A stretch of DNA of 5,866 nucleotides from Methanobacteriota archaeon (GCA_002719615.1 PBHZ01000013.1:1-5866), one strand, 5' to 3'. Shown: positions 1 through 5,866, numbered from the stretch's first letter. The notes: a model not told the origin generated them from the sequence alone. Numbers and translations: made by a program.

Positions 1-548
1 ACAAAGGCGGGCTTACCTTCTTTCTCAGACTCTGCTATCAATTCTGCAGCCTTCATGATTTGATCTTTTCTTCGTAAGTTTTCTCCACCTTTTATGTCCA
101 TTCCTGGTAATTTGACTATATTTACTTCTTTCGGCCATAAATTATAGGCTGGCCTGAATGAATCATAACATGGTGCAAAAGCTGTAATTTTACCATTTGT
201 GGTTGTTGGTCCTTTGGCTTTATTTTCTACTAAGACCATAAAGGTATTAAATCCCTTTTTGATGAAATCATCGAATACAGATTCTTGCTTAGGTAAAAAA
301 TTAAGATAATTCCTATCTCTAAATTCTTCTTCTCCATGTAAATCTGCAGTATATTTCCCCGTCCATTCGCTCGAATGCGTCATAATTGTCGAACCAGCAG
401 TTGCAGTAGCATTGTTATATTTCGTACCAAATTTAACCAATTTTTCTATATTTGGCAAATAATTATATCCGCCGTAGACTCTCATTCTTCCTGCATAGAG
501 CCTGTCAGTCGCTATGTACACTATGCTCTCATTCACGTGCTTCTTCAC
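1..548 (-). CDS. sulfatase / alkaline-phosphatase superfamily protein, N-terminal 182 residues (3' end outside window)
   Basis: Translating the minus strand from GTG at 548-546 gives an open frame running off the left edge. The fold signature is visible: a first beta strand ending in a metal-ligand-like Asp (IVYIATDRLYAG, D15), a PNIEKLVKFGTKYNNA stretch at 32-47 like the PNLDxLAxxGxxFxNA of sulfatases, a nucleophile region STIMTHSSEWTGKY at 53-66 matching TLPSHASLLTG, and EGKPAFV at the edge, like the KPFFLxVxxxDPH strand. Thr54 falls at the nucleophile position, so no formylglycine Cys/Ser motif (C/S-x-P-x-R) is present. Relatives hydrolyse sulfate esters or transfer phosphoethanolamine or phosphoglycerol; which applies here cannot be told. 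No signal peptide or membrane segment is seen at the N terminus. An in-frame stop at 563-561 limits the start; GTG 548 is the longest choice, GTG 536 an alternative. The start lies 2 bases past the ATPase stop, so translational coupling with the export genes is likely. Confidence 0.72.
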   Translation of the reverse strand, partial: MKKHVNESIVYIATDRLYAGRMRVYGGYNYLPNIEKLVKFGTKYNNATATAGSTIMTHSSEWTGKYTADLHGEEEFRDRNYLNFLPKQESVFDDFIKKGFNTFMVLVENKAKGPTTTNGKITAFAPCYDSFRPAYNLWPKEVNIVKLPGMDIKGGENLRRKDQIMKAAELIAESEKEGKPAF

Positions 549-550
549 AA

Positions 551-1324
551 TTACTTTCTTTTAAGTGGTGCTACTTCATCGGACTCTTTTCTACCATAAT
601 AAACATCCACCACATCTTGTGGGTCGCCAATTGCTTTGATCTTACCTTTTTCTAAGAAAATTATTCTATCACATATATCTATCAGCAAATTAAAACTATG
701 AGATGCCATTACTACCGTTGATGCCTCTTCTACCATTTCCATGATTTTTTCTTTTGATTTTTCTTTGAATGTAGGATCTCCTACTCCAAGAACTTCATCA
801 ATTAATAAAACATCAGGCCTGAAATAGGCTATCCCAGCCATTCCAAGTCGCGCATTCATTCCCGATGAATAAGTCCTTAGTGGCTCATCAATCCATTCTT
901 CTAGTTCAGCAAATTCTACTAGCTCAGGTATTTTCTGAGCTATTTCCTTTTTCTTAATACCTAAAATACTTCCAAGTAGTAATATATTCTCTCTCCCAGT
1001 TAATCTACTGGAATAACCCATCCCCACTCCTGCTAATAAAAATGGTTTTTCCTTTGAGTATACTGTACCTTTATTTGGCCTGTAAATACCAGCCATACAT
1101 TGCAATAGAGTACTTTTTCCTGAACCATTATTACCAATTAGGCCTAAAACTTCACCTTTTCGTAACTCAAAGTCAATATCTCTAAGTGCAGTAAAAGATC
1201 TTCCATTACCAAATATTTTCTTCCCTAATGGGCCAAAAAAGGTTCTAAATATCTGTTTTGGTCCAGAATCAGATAATGAGAAAATTAGACTAACATTGTC
1301 CACTTTTATTGCAATTTCTTTCAT
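551..1324 (-). CDS. ABC transporter ATP-binding protein, polysaccharide export type (Wzt/TagH/KpsT-like)
   Basis: This 257-residue ATPase would power export of a lipid-linked glycan through the adjoining permease at the cytoplasmic membrane. Visible motifs are Walker A GNNGSGKST (64-72, K70), a GVGMGYSSRLTGREN Q-loop region (99-113) that lacks the usual Gln and resembles the GAGFHPELTGREN stretch of O-antigen and teichoic-acid exporters, the signature YSSGM (152-156) in place of LSGGQ, Walker B DVLLIDE (171-177, catalytic E177), D-loop GVGD (180-183) and switch His209 in ASHS. YSSGM with LTGREN is typical of the Wzt/TagH group. The protein ends soon after the nucleotide-binding domain, with a basic tail, so the C-terminal carbohydrate-binding domain of long Wzt proteins is absent. 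The ATG at 1324 overlaps the permease stop by 4 bases (ATGA), which fixes the start and suggests coupled translation. The exported substrate is not determinable. Confidence 0.93.
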   Translation of the reverse strand: MKEIAIKVDNVSLIFSLSDSGPKQIFRTFFGPLGKKIFGNGRSFTALRDIDFELRKGEVLGLIGNNGSGKSTLLQCMAGIYRPNKGTVYSKEKPFLLAGVGMGYSSRLTGRENILLLGSILGIKKKEIAQKIPELVEFAELEEWIDEPLRTYSSGMNARLGMAGIAYFRPDVLLIDEVLGVGDPTFKEKSKEKIMEMVEEASTVVMASHSFNLLIDICDRIIFLEKGKIKAIGDPQDVVDVYYGRKESDEVAPLKRK

Positions 1325-2166
1325 ATGTGTCTAATCACACTCCCTTCAAATTTCTTGAATACTGATATTCCTATAATTAAAATTAGTATTGATGTAACAA
1401 ATGCTCTGGCCATTATTACTGCACCTATAGGAAGAGCGGTACCATCTAGTCCATATCTGAACATAGTAAGAAAAACTGCAACGGGATTAATGGCTAAGTA
1501 CAACTCCAACCATTCTTCTGGAATATTATCTAAAGTCCATAATATCGGAGATAAAAAGAAAAGGAATGTGAGTACGTATTTCATCAGTAAACCAACATCT
1601 GCATAAGTTGTATGCGCGCAGGACAACAAAAAACCCATACCTAGGGCTAAGATACTCAAACCAAATATAGCTGGAATAACGTATAATTGATTGTAATTAA
1701 TTTCAAAACCATAATAATAAAGTAAAGGAAACAGAGGAACTGTTGCAAACATCAGAAAGATCAATTTAGATATCATATTGGAGGTTGCGAAAATCTCACG
1801 AGGAAAATAAATTCTTTTTATTAGTCCTTGGTTACTAATTAAAGATCTCATCCCTCCTTCCAATGTCTCTCTGAAGAATTGAAATAGAATTATTCCTCCA
1901 AATAGCCACAATGGCTGTCTTGCATAACCTCCTCCACGTATTAAGACAATCAATGTGTAGTAGACCATACAGTGTAATATCGGGCCTAAAAGTGACCATA
2001 GATAACCTAGTACCGAACCTCGATATTTTATTTTAAAATCTCTTTTAACAAATTGCATCATCATCTCTTTACTATACATGATATTTCTGAAATACTCTAT
2101 CAGTCCGTACTGGAATTTTACTGGGGGATTTAGGACAACATATGATTTTTCAGATTTCCCTTCCAT
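1321..2166 (-). CDS. ABC-2 type polysaccharide export permease (Wzm/TagG/KpsM-like)
   Basis: This 281-residue integral membrane protein is the channel half of a lipid-linked polysaccharide exporter. After a cytoplasmic N terminus of about 50 residues comes the family hallmark RDFKIKYRGSVLGYLWSLLGP (42-62 region), leading into the first membrane span (about 54-76). Further hydrophobic spans lie near 84-98, 134-152, 162-182, 194-211 and 252-270, six in all as expected for ABC-2 permeases. Other family landmarks are KRIYFPREIF (117-126) in the first cytoplasmic loop, LSPILW (205-210), and NPVAVFLTMFRYGL (227-240) before the last span. ATG 2166 is the only reasonable start because an in-frame TAA immediately precedes it. 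No Shine-Dalgarno sequence is evident. It lies 21 bases after metK and overlaps the ATPase gene, so it should be read from the metK promoter. Substrate unknown. Confidence 0.93.
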   Translation of the reverse strand: MEGKSEKSYVVLNPPVKFQYGLIEYFRNIMYSKEMMMQFVKRDFKIKYRGSVLGYLWSLLGPILHCMVYYTLIVLIRGGGYARQPLWLFGGIILFQFFRETLEGGMRSLISNQGLIKRIYFPREIFATSNMISKLIFLMFATVPLFPLLYYYGFEINYNQLYVIPAIFGLSILALGMGFLLSCAHTTYADVGLLMKYVLTFLFFLSPILWTLDNIPEEWLELYLAINPVAVFLTMFRYGLDGTALPIGAVIMARAFVTSILILIIGISVFKKFEGSVIRHI

Positions 2167-2187
2167 TTATATGCCTACTGTGTTCAT

Positions 2188-3435
2188 CTATGTTATTTTT
2201 AATTTGGAAATTATTTCCGAATCTAGCCTTTCCCAACTAAAGCTGCCATCATTTTCATATTTCCTACCAAAATGTCCCCCTGAGGAGGTCTTTGAATATA
2301 TTGGATTTCTCAAACCAAGTTTGTCTATTATTCCCATGGGACGAAAATCAAATACAGATTGAACTTTATTCGTTATTTCTTCATCTGAAATTATTCCAGT
2401 ACCCATTGTATTGACATTAATACTGACTGGTTCAGAAACTCCAATAGCATAAGCCACCTGAATTTCACATTTTTTTGCGAGCCCACTGGCTACTACATGT
2501 TTAGCTGCCCATCTCGCTGCATATGCAGCTGATCTATCCACTTTACTAGGGTCTTTTCCACTGAATGCACCTCCTCCATGTCTCCCCATTCCTCCGTATG
2601 TATCAACAATTATTTTCCTTCCTGTAAGTCCTGCATCTGCATAAGGTCCACCTTTGACAAATCGCCCTGTTCCATTGACAATTATTTTCGTTTTATCAGA
2701 TAATAATCGAGAAGGGATGACCTTTGAAATTATTTTTTCTCCAATTTCAGAATTAATATATTCCCATTCTTTCTGAATGTCCCCATTAAATTTAGTCCCA
2801 GCTATATCATCATGTTGTATTGCAATTACTACAGTGTCGATTTTTATTGGCTCATCATCATCTCCATATTCTACAGTCACTTGACTTTTTGAATCGGGTC
2901 TTGCCCATTCTAGGACGCCACTCTTCATTGCATTTGTCATCTCTAAAGTTAATTTGTGAGATAATAATATTGGAAGTGGCATGTAACTTCCTTCAAGTAT
3001 CTCATATGATTCAGATTCATCTGTTGCAAATCCGAACATAAGTCCTTGATCACCTGCTCCCTGCTCCAAATGTAAACCATACCCTTCGTCTACTCCTTGT
3101 GCAATTTCCGATGATTGTTGAGTTATTATTATTTTGACTTCGCAAATTTCTTTATCATTAGCATTCATTCCAACTGCATGATCATTGTAACCAATAGATG
3201 TAGCTGTTTCTCTTACTATCTTTTCATAGTCCAAATATGCATCTGAGGGTAATGTAATCTCTCCTCCAACAATTATGTAACTTTTTTGATCAGTTCCTTT
3301 TACCATAGTTTCTATTGCTACTCTAGCATTTTCATCAATTTCAAGGCAAGCATCCAAAATCGAATCAGATATATTATCACATAATTTATCAGGGTGTCCG
3401 GCGGCCACTGACTCTGAAGTAAATAGGTATGTCAT
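2188..3435 (-). CDS. metK: S-adenosylmethionine synthetase (methionine adenosyltransferase), bacterial/eukaryotic type
   Basis: MetK makes S-adenosylmethionine from methionine and ATP in the cytoplasm, releasing phosphate and pyrophosphate. Signatures are GHPDK (13-17; H14 catalytic, D16 Mg ligand), GAGDQG (126-131), TGRKIIVDTYGGMGRHGGG (271-289) and the second family signature GGGAFSGKD (287-295) followed by PSKVDRSAAYAARWAAK. This is the bacterial/eukaryotic enzyme, not the unrelated-looking archaeal MAT family. At 415 residues it is about 30 longer than E. coli MetK (384); the extra residues fall mainly in small insertions near 45-55, 140-150 and 210-230. Two usually conserved prolines are changed: QSPxI in the active-site gating loop reads QSSEI (107-111) and NPTGRF reads NGTGRF (254-259). 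The start gives the canonical TYLFTSESV N terminus. No Shine-Dalgarno site precedes it. It is the first gene of the leftward unit and divergent from ahcY. Confidence 0.97.
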   Translation of the reverse strand: MTYLFTSESVAAGHPDKLCDNISDSILDACLEIDENARVAIETMVKGTDQKSYIIVGGEITLPSDAYLDYEKIVRETATSIGYNDHAVGMNANDKEICEVKIIITQQSSEIAQGVDEGYGLHLEQGAGDQGLMFGFATDESESYEILEGSYMPLPILLSHKLTLEMTNAMKSGVLEWARPDSKSQVTVEYGDDDEPIKIDTVVIAIQHDDIAGTKFNGDIQKEWEYINSEIGEKIISKVIPSRLLSDKTKIIVNGTGRFVKGGPYADAGLTGRKIIVDTYGGMGRHGGGAFSGKDPSKVDRSAAYAARWAAKHVVASGLAKKCEIQVAYAIGVSEPVSINVNTMGTGIISDEEITNKVQSVFDFRPMGIIDKLGLRNPIYSKTSSGGHFGRKYENDGSFSWERLDSEIISKLKIT

Positions 3436-3450
3436 ATACGTCCGTTGAGA

Positions 3451-3470
3451 GATATATATTTCAAATTATA
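3451..3470 (-). promoter_or_regulatory. candidate promoter for metK and downstream export genes
   Basis: Two readings are possible. On the minus strand GAAATATATATC (3462-3451) is a TATA-like stretch centred about 21 bases before the ATG, near where an archaeal box A would sit for a leaderless mRNA. Slightly farther upstream, TATAAT (3470-3465) is a perfect bacterial -10 hexamer that would give a leader of about 23 bases; no good -35 is seen 17 bases upstream. The bases just before the ATG (ACGGACGTAT) hold no ribosome binding site. A+T richness makes chance matches common. Confidence 0.4.
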
Positions 3471-3497
3471 TGCAAACTAATATTTTTAATATAATTG

Positions 3498-3535
3498 TAT
3501 AATTGTTATTTGCTAAATACATAAGGTCAAATATA
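3498..3535 (+). promoter_or_regulatory. candidate promoter for ahcY
   Basis: TCAAATATACC (about 3527-3537) is TATA-like and centred roughly 24 bases before the ahcY ATG, which fits a leaderless archaeal-style start. Alternatively TATAAT at 3498-3503 is a perfect bacterial -10 hexamer, giving a leader of about 45 bases, with no recognisable -35. No Shine-Dalgarno motif lies ahead of the ATG (CACCGATTTAGC). The 120-base spacer 3436-3555 holds no other gene, and no recognisable SAM or SAH riboswitch core. Confidence 0.4.
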
Positions 3536-3555
3536 CCAGTTGTCACCGATTTAGC

Positions 3556-4977
3556 ATGACAATACTCCTTGATTCCGATGATTATCAAATTGCAGACATT
3601 TCTCTTGCAGAATTTGGTAGAAAAGAAATAGAAATCGCTGAGCACGAAATGCCAGGACTTTTAGCCATAAGAACAAAGTATTCCAGTAAAAAGCCATTGA
3701 AAGGAGTGAGAGTAACTGGTTCTCTTCACATGACAATCCAAACCGCAGTTCTAATAGAAACTTTAGTCGAACTAGGAGCTTCAGTGAGATGGGCTAGTTG
3801 TAATATTTTTTCAACTCAGGACCATGCAGCGGCTGCTATTGCTGCTTCAGGAACTCCTGTATTTGCATGGAAAGGTGAAACCCTAGAAGAATATTGGGAC
3901 TGTACCCTGAAAGCAATACAACATCCAAACGGCCAAGGACCTCAACTCATTGTTGATGATGGTGGTGATGCTACATTGTTGATACACAAAGGGTACGAAT
4001 TGGAACATGGTAGCCAATGGGTATACTCAGAATCTTCTAATCATGAAGAACAGATAATAAAGGATTTATTAATAAAAGTCCATTCAGAAAATAAATCCTT
4101 CTGGACTGGAGTTTCGAAAGAATGTAGAGGAGTTTCTGAGGAAACAACTACTGGCGTACACAGATTGTATCAGATGGTTGCTGATGGTAGTCTTTTATTC
4201 CCTGCTATTAACGTAAATGATTCTGTTACAAAATCAAAATTTGATAATCTATATGGTTGTCGAGAATCATTAGTTGATGCTCTAAAAAGAGCAACAGACG
4301 TAATGATAGCCGGTAAAACTGCAGTCGTATGCGGTTATGGGGACGTCGGCAAAGGATCTGCTCAAGCTTTGAAGTTAATGGGGGCGAAAGTGATTGTTAC
4401 AGAAGTAGATCCAATATGCGCATTGCAAGCCGCAATGGAAGGATTTAATGTTCTGACCGTAGAAGATACGCTTGGTAGTGCAGATATCTATGTGACTGCT
4501 ACTGGGAATAGAGATATTATAACTACAGAACATATGAGGAAAATGAAAGATCAGGCAATAGTTTGTAATATTGGCCATTTCGATAATGAAATTCAAGTGG
4601 ATGCATTGGATAATCTAACAGACGTCGAAAAAATAAACATTAAGGATCAAGTCGATAAATATACATTCTCGAATGGAATTAGCATATATCTGTTAGCTTC
4701 AGGACGTCTTGTTAATTTAGGATGTGCCACTGGTCACCCAAGTTTTGTTATGTCAAATAGTTTTGCCAATCAAACACTTGCCCAAATAGACCTTTGGAAT
4801 AATCGTGATAATTATGTAAACAAAGTCTATATTCTTCCAAAATATCTAGATGAAGAAGTTGCCCGCTTACATCTTGAAAAAATTGGTTGTAAACTAACCA
4901 GTCTTTCCGAAGAGCAGGCCGATTACATAAATGTACCAGTAAATGGACCATTCAAAAAAGAAGAATATAGATATTAA
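3556..4977 (+). CDS. ahcY: S-adenosylhomocysteine hydrolase (adenosylhomocysteinase)
   Basis: AhcY reversibly splits S-adenosylhomocysteine into adenosine and homocysteine using bound NAD, relieving product inhibition of methyltransferases. At 473 residues it is of the longer bacterial type, with an additional segment around 145-190 that short forms lack. Visible are signature one SCNIFSTQDHAAAAIA (81-96), the catalytic-domain stretch LIVDDGGDAT (131-140), GVSEETTTGVHRLYQM (192-207) with substrate Glu, INVNDSVTKSKFDN (218-231; K226, D230, N231), the NAD-binding signature GKTAVVCGYGDVGKGSAQ (253-270), and GCATGHPSFVMSNSFANQ (389-406) followed by TLAQIDLW. The C terminus KKEEYRY keeps the Lys and Tyr of the KPDHYRY tail that reaches the neighbouring subunit's NAD. 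ATG 3556 gives the usual N-terminal YQIADISLAEFGRKE. It is monocistronic, divergent from metK, and its stop overlaps the converging dehydrogenase gene. Confidence 0.98.
   Translation: MTILLDSDDYQIADISLAEFGRKEIEIAEHEMPGLLAIRTKYSSKKPLKGVRVTGSLHMTIQTAVLIETLVELGASVRWASCNIFSTQDHAAAAIAASGTPVFAWKGETLEEYWDCTLKAIQHPNGQGPQLIVDDGGDATLLIHKGYELEHGSQWVYSESSNHEEQIIKDLLIKVHSENKSFWTGVSKECRGVSEETTTGVHRLYQMVADGSLLFPAINVNDSVTKSKFDNLYGCRESLVDALKRATDVMIAGKTAVVCGYGDVGKGSAQALKLMGAKVIVTEVDPICALQAAMEGFNVLTVEDTLGSADIYVTATGNRDIITTEHMRKMKDQAIVCNIGHFDNEIQVDALDNLTDVEKINIKDQVDKYTFSNGISIYLLASGRLVNLGCATGHPSFVMSNSFANQTLAQIDLWNNRDNYVNKVYILPKYLDEEVARLHLEKIGCKLTSLSEEQADYINVPVNGPFKKEEYRY
4953..4965 (-). terminator. possible oligo-T terminator for the short dehydrogenase gene
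   Basis: On the minus strand TTCTTCTTTTTTG follows the dehydrogenase stop by about 10 bases, inside the antisense of the last ahcY codons. Short T tracts can end archaeal transcripts without a hairpin; no hairpin is seen, so this would be a poor bacterial intrinsic terminator. The run is also explained by the Lys/Glu-rich AhcY tail. Confidence 0.22.
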
Positions 4978-5765
4978 TTATTTTCATCTTTTAAGATATT
5001 ATTATCATCTATTATTGCTTGAATGAGATTGTATTTTATTTTCATTTTTTCCAGTTGAAATTTTAATGCCAAAGCATCCTTTGGCAAACACTCTCCGCCA
5101 AATCCCCTATTTCCTCCTTCTGGAGAATTGAGATGAGACGGACCAATCATTTGTTCTTGGTCAGTGGTTATAATTTCTTTAACGTCTCTCCACTCTTCTC
5201 CAAGAGTTTTTGCCAAATCATGGAATTGATTGGCAAATATCACTTTCATTGCATAGAAAGAATTTTTTGCATACTTTACAAGTTCGGCCTGTGTCGGAGT
5301 GACATGAAAAAATTGTTTTTTCCTCATAACTCCCGCTTCTAAATGGTGTCTGAAGACTTCTTCTGCCAATTCTTTATCATTGGCCCCAACTACTAATAAA
5401 TCTTGATTTTTAAAATCGTCTTCAGAAGTTGCTGAGCGAAGGAATTCAGGAGAACATCCTATGATTAATCTTGGATATTTTTCTTGTAAATATTTAGTAC
5501 TACCAGGTATTACTGTACTTTTGATCATTATTCTTTGACCATCAGGAATCTTATCCAATATAGATTCTATTATGCTTATATCGCATTCACCAGTTTCTGG
5601 GTTGCTAGGAGTAGGGACTGCGATGTAGGAGAAATCGGTATTATCCGTAACATCTCGCAATTCTGTTCCCAATTTAGGATCATGTAAAAAAATTTCATGA
5701 GAATTTTCAAAACCATTTTTCATGGCTTTGCCCACTACTCCTACTCCAATAATACCAATTTTCAT
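4974..5765 (-). CDS. short UDP-glucose/GDP-mannose dehydrogenase family protein lacking the C-terminal domain
   Basis: Family members oxidise a nucleotide sugar twice with NAD to the uronic acid form, a precursor of acidic surface polysaccharides. From ATG 5765 the protein has 263 residues. It shows a Rossmann motif GVGVVG (7-12), VPTPSNPETGECDIS (50-64), STVIPGST (83-90), SPEFLR (105-110), ELVKYAKNSF (161-170; K164, N168) and the active-site GFGGECLPKDAL (221-232; Cys226, D230). All core catalytic positions of the streptococcal enzyme seem present except that the second Glu of PEFLxE is Ser111. It stops just after the central helical domain: the C-terminal nucleotide-sugar-binding domain of the 400-450 residue enzymes is missing. 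The frame could begin at TTG 5768, but ATG 5765 starts directly at MKIGIIG and is preferred. Weak GAG seven bases upstream is the only ribosome-site hint. Substrate is uncertain; a decarboxylating or other nucleotide-sugar role cannot be excluded. Confidence 0.88.
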   Translation of the reverse strand: MKIGIIGVGVVGKAMKNGFENSHEIFLHDPKLGTELRDVTDNTDFSYIAVPTPSNPETGECDISIIESILDKIPDGQRIMIKSTVIPGSTKYLQEKYPRLIIGCSPEFLRSATSEDDFKNQDLLVVGANDKELAEEVFRHHLEAGVMRKKQFFHVTPTQAELVKYAKNSFYAMKVIFANQFHDLAKTLGEEWRDVKEIITTDQEQMIGPSHLNSPEGGNRGFGGECLPKDALALKFQLEKMKIKYNLIQAIIDDNNILKDENN

Positions 5766-5866
5766 CAAATCTCAGGGAACCCTAAGAAGGCATATGCTTT
5801 GACTTCTTTGTATGACTAATTATTTTCTGTAAGCCTGTTTAATATTTTTAATAAACCTCTCAAAGT
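5766..5866 (-). promoter_or_regulatory. upstream region of the short dehydrogenase gene, candidate promoter at 5837-5856
   Basis: No gene is visible here. The A+T-rich stretch 5837-5856 (minus strand GTTTATTAAAAATATTAAAC) is TATA-like and also an imperfect inverted repeat with seven pairs, one mismatch and a four-base loop. If it is the promoter, the leader would be about 50-60 bases and could include the small palindrome GCATATGC near 5789-5797 and the mirror-paired AGGG/CCCT just before the start. It could equally be the end of a transcript from beyond the right edge. Confidence 0.3.

Noticed and set aside
375..655. Two overlapping plus-strand frames opposite the sulfatase-like and ATPase genes.
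   Set aside because: Low-complexity Ser/Phe/Cys-rich translations, antisense to supported genes.
1325..1606. Plus-strand open frame opposite the permease gene.
   Set aside because: It is antisense to a well-conserved membrane protein gene, has no domain resemblance, and lacks a plausible start context.
2169..2189. Mini reading frame in the metK-permease gap, ATG AAC ACA GTA GGC ATA TAA on the minus strand, directly after the metK TAG.
   Set aside because: Only six codons, with no ribosome site and no recognisable leader-peptide features such as runs of a regulatory amino acid; easily chance.
2820..3041. Plus-strand open frame opposite metK.
   Set aside because: Shadow of the conserved MetK coding sequence; Leu/His-rich composition typical of antisense frames.
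3436..3555. SAM or SAH riboswitch upstream of metK or ahcY.
   Set aside because: Leaders would be at most about 45 bases and very A+T-rich; I see no G/C-paired stems or recognisable conserved core. A covariance-model search with a significant hit would reverse this.
5773..5797. Small palindromes (AGGGAACCCT-type mirror pairing and GCATATGC) upstream of the dehydrogenase as an operator.
   Set aside because: Very short; AGGG/CCCT has too small a loop for a hairpin and no repeat of either site is seen elsewhere in the window.
5837..5856. Inverted repeat as a bacterial intrinsic terminator.
   Set aside because: The stem is almost all A-T with a mismatch and lacks a following T tract; a TATA-like promoter reading is at least as good.

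Overview
The window is A+T-rich (roughly two thirds A+T by eye, not computed) and almost fully coding. It holds six protein genes in three transcription units and no RNA gene, mobile element or CRISPR array that I can support. Four genes read leftward from about 3435 as a tight run: metK, an ABC-2 polysaccharide-type permease, its ATPase, and a sulfatase/alkaline-phosphatase-superfamily protein cut by the left edge. A divergent gene, ahcY (S-adenosylhomocysteine hydrolase), reads rightward from 3556. It converges on a leftward short UDP-glucose/GDP-mannose-dehydrogenase-family gene that starts at 5765.

Two themes are interleaved. The first is the activated methyl cycle: MetK makes S-adenosylmethionine and AhcY removes the S-adenosylhomocysteine left after methyl transfer. 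The two genes share a 120-base divergent promoter region. The second is surface glycan production: a nucleotide-sugar dehydrogenase would make a uronic-acid-type sugar nucleotide, the ABC permease/ATPase pair would export a lipid-linked polysaccharide, and the sulfatase-superfamily enzyme could trim or decorate a glycan or lipid. metK lies 21 bases ahead of the permease, the permease and ATPase genes overlap by 4 bases, and the sulfatase-like gene starts 2 bases after the ATPase stop, so all four probably share a transcript. A link between methyl supply and a methylated surface glycan is an inference from gene order only.

Organism: a free-living, A+T-rich, compact-genome prokaryote, plausibly a planktonic marine lineage. 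MetK and AhcY are both of the bacterial/eukaryotic type, and AhcY carries the extra central segment of the longer family members. None of the first genes has a convincing Shine-Dalgarno site, and TATA-like boxes lie 20-25 bases before the metK and ahcY starts, as on leaderless archaeal mRNAs. The same spacer also has perfect bacterial TATAAT hexamers in both directions. The domain of life is therefore not settled; an archaeon such as a Marine Group II/III lineage with bacterial-type methyl-cycle genes and an A+T-rich bacterium both remain possible.

I do not see a clearly new biological system. The points most worth a second look are the truncated dehydrogenase with an altered PEFLxEG motif, the unusual nucleophile motif and lack of a signal peptide in the sulfatase-like protein, the diverged MetK active-site loop, and the methyl-cycle/glycan-export linkage.
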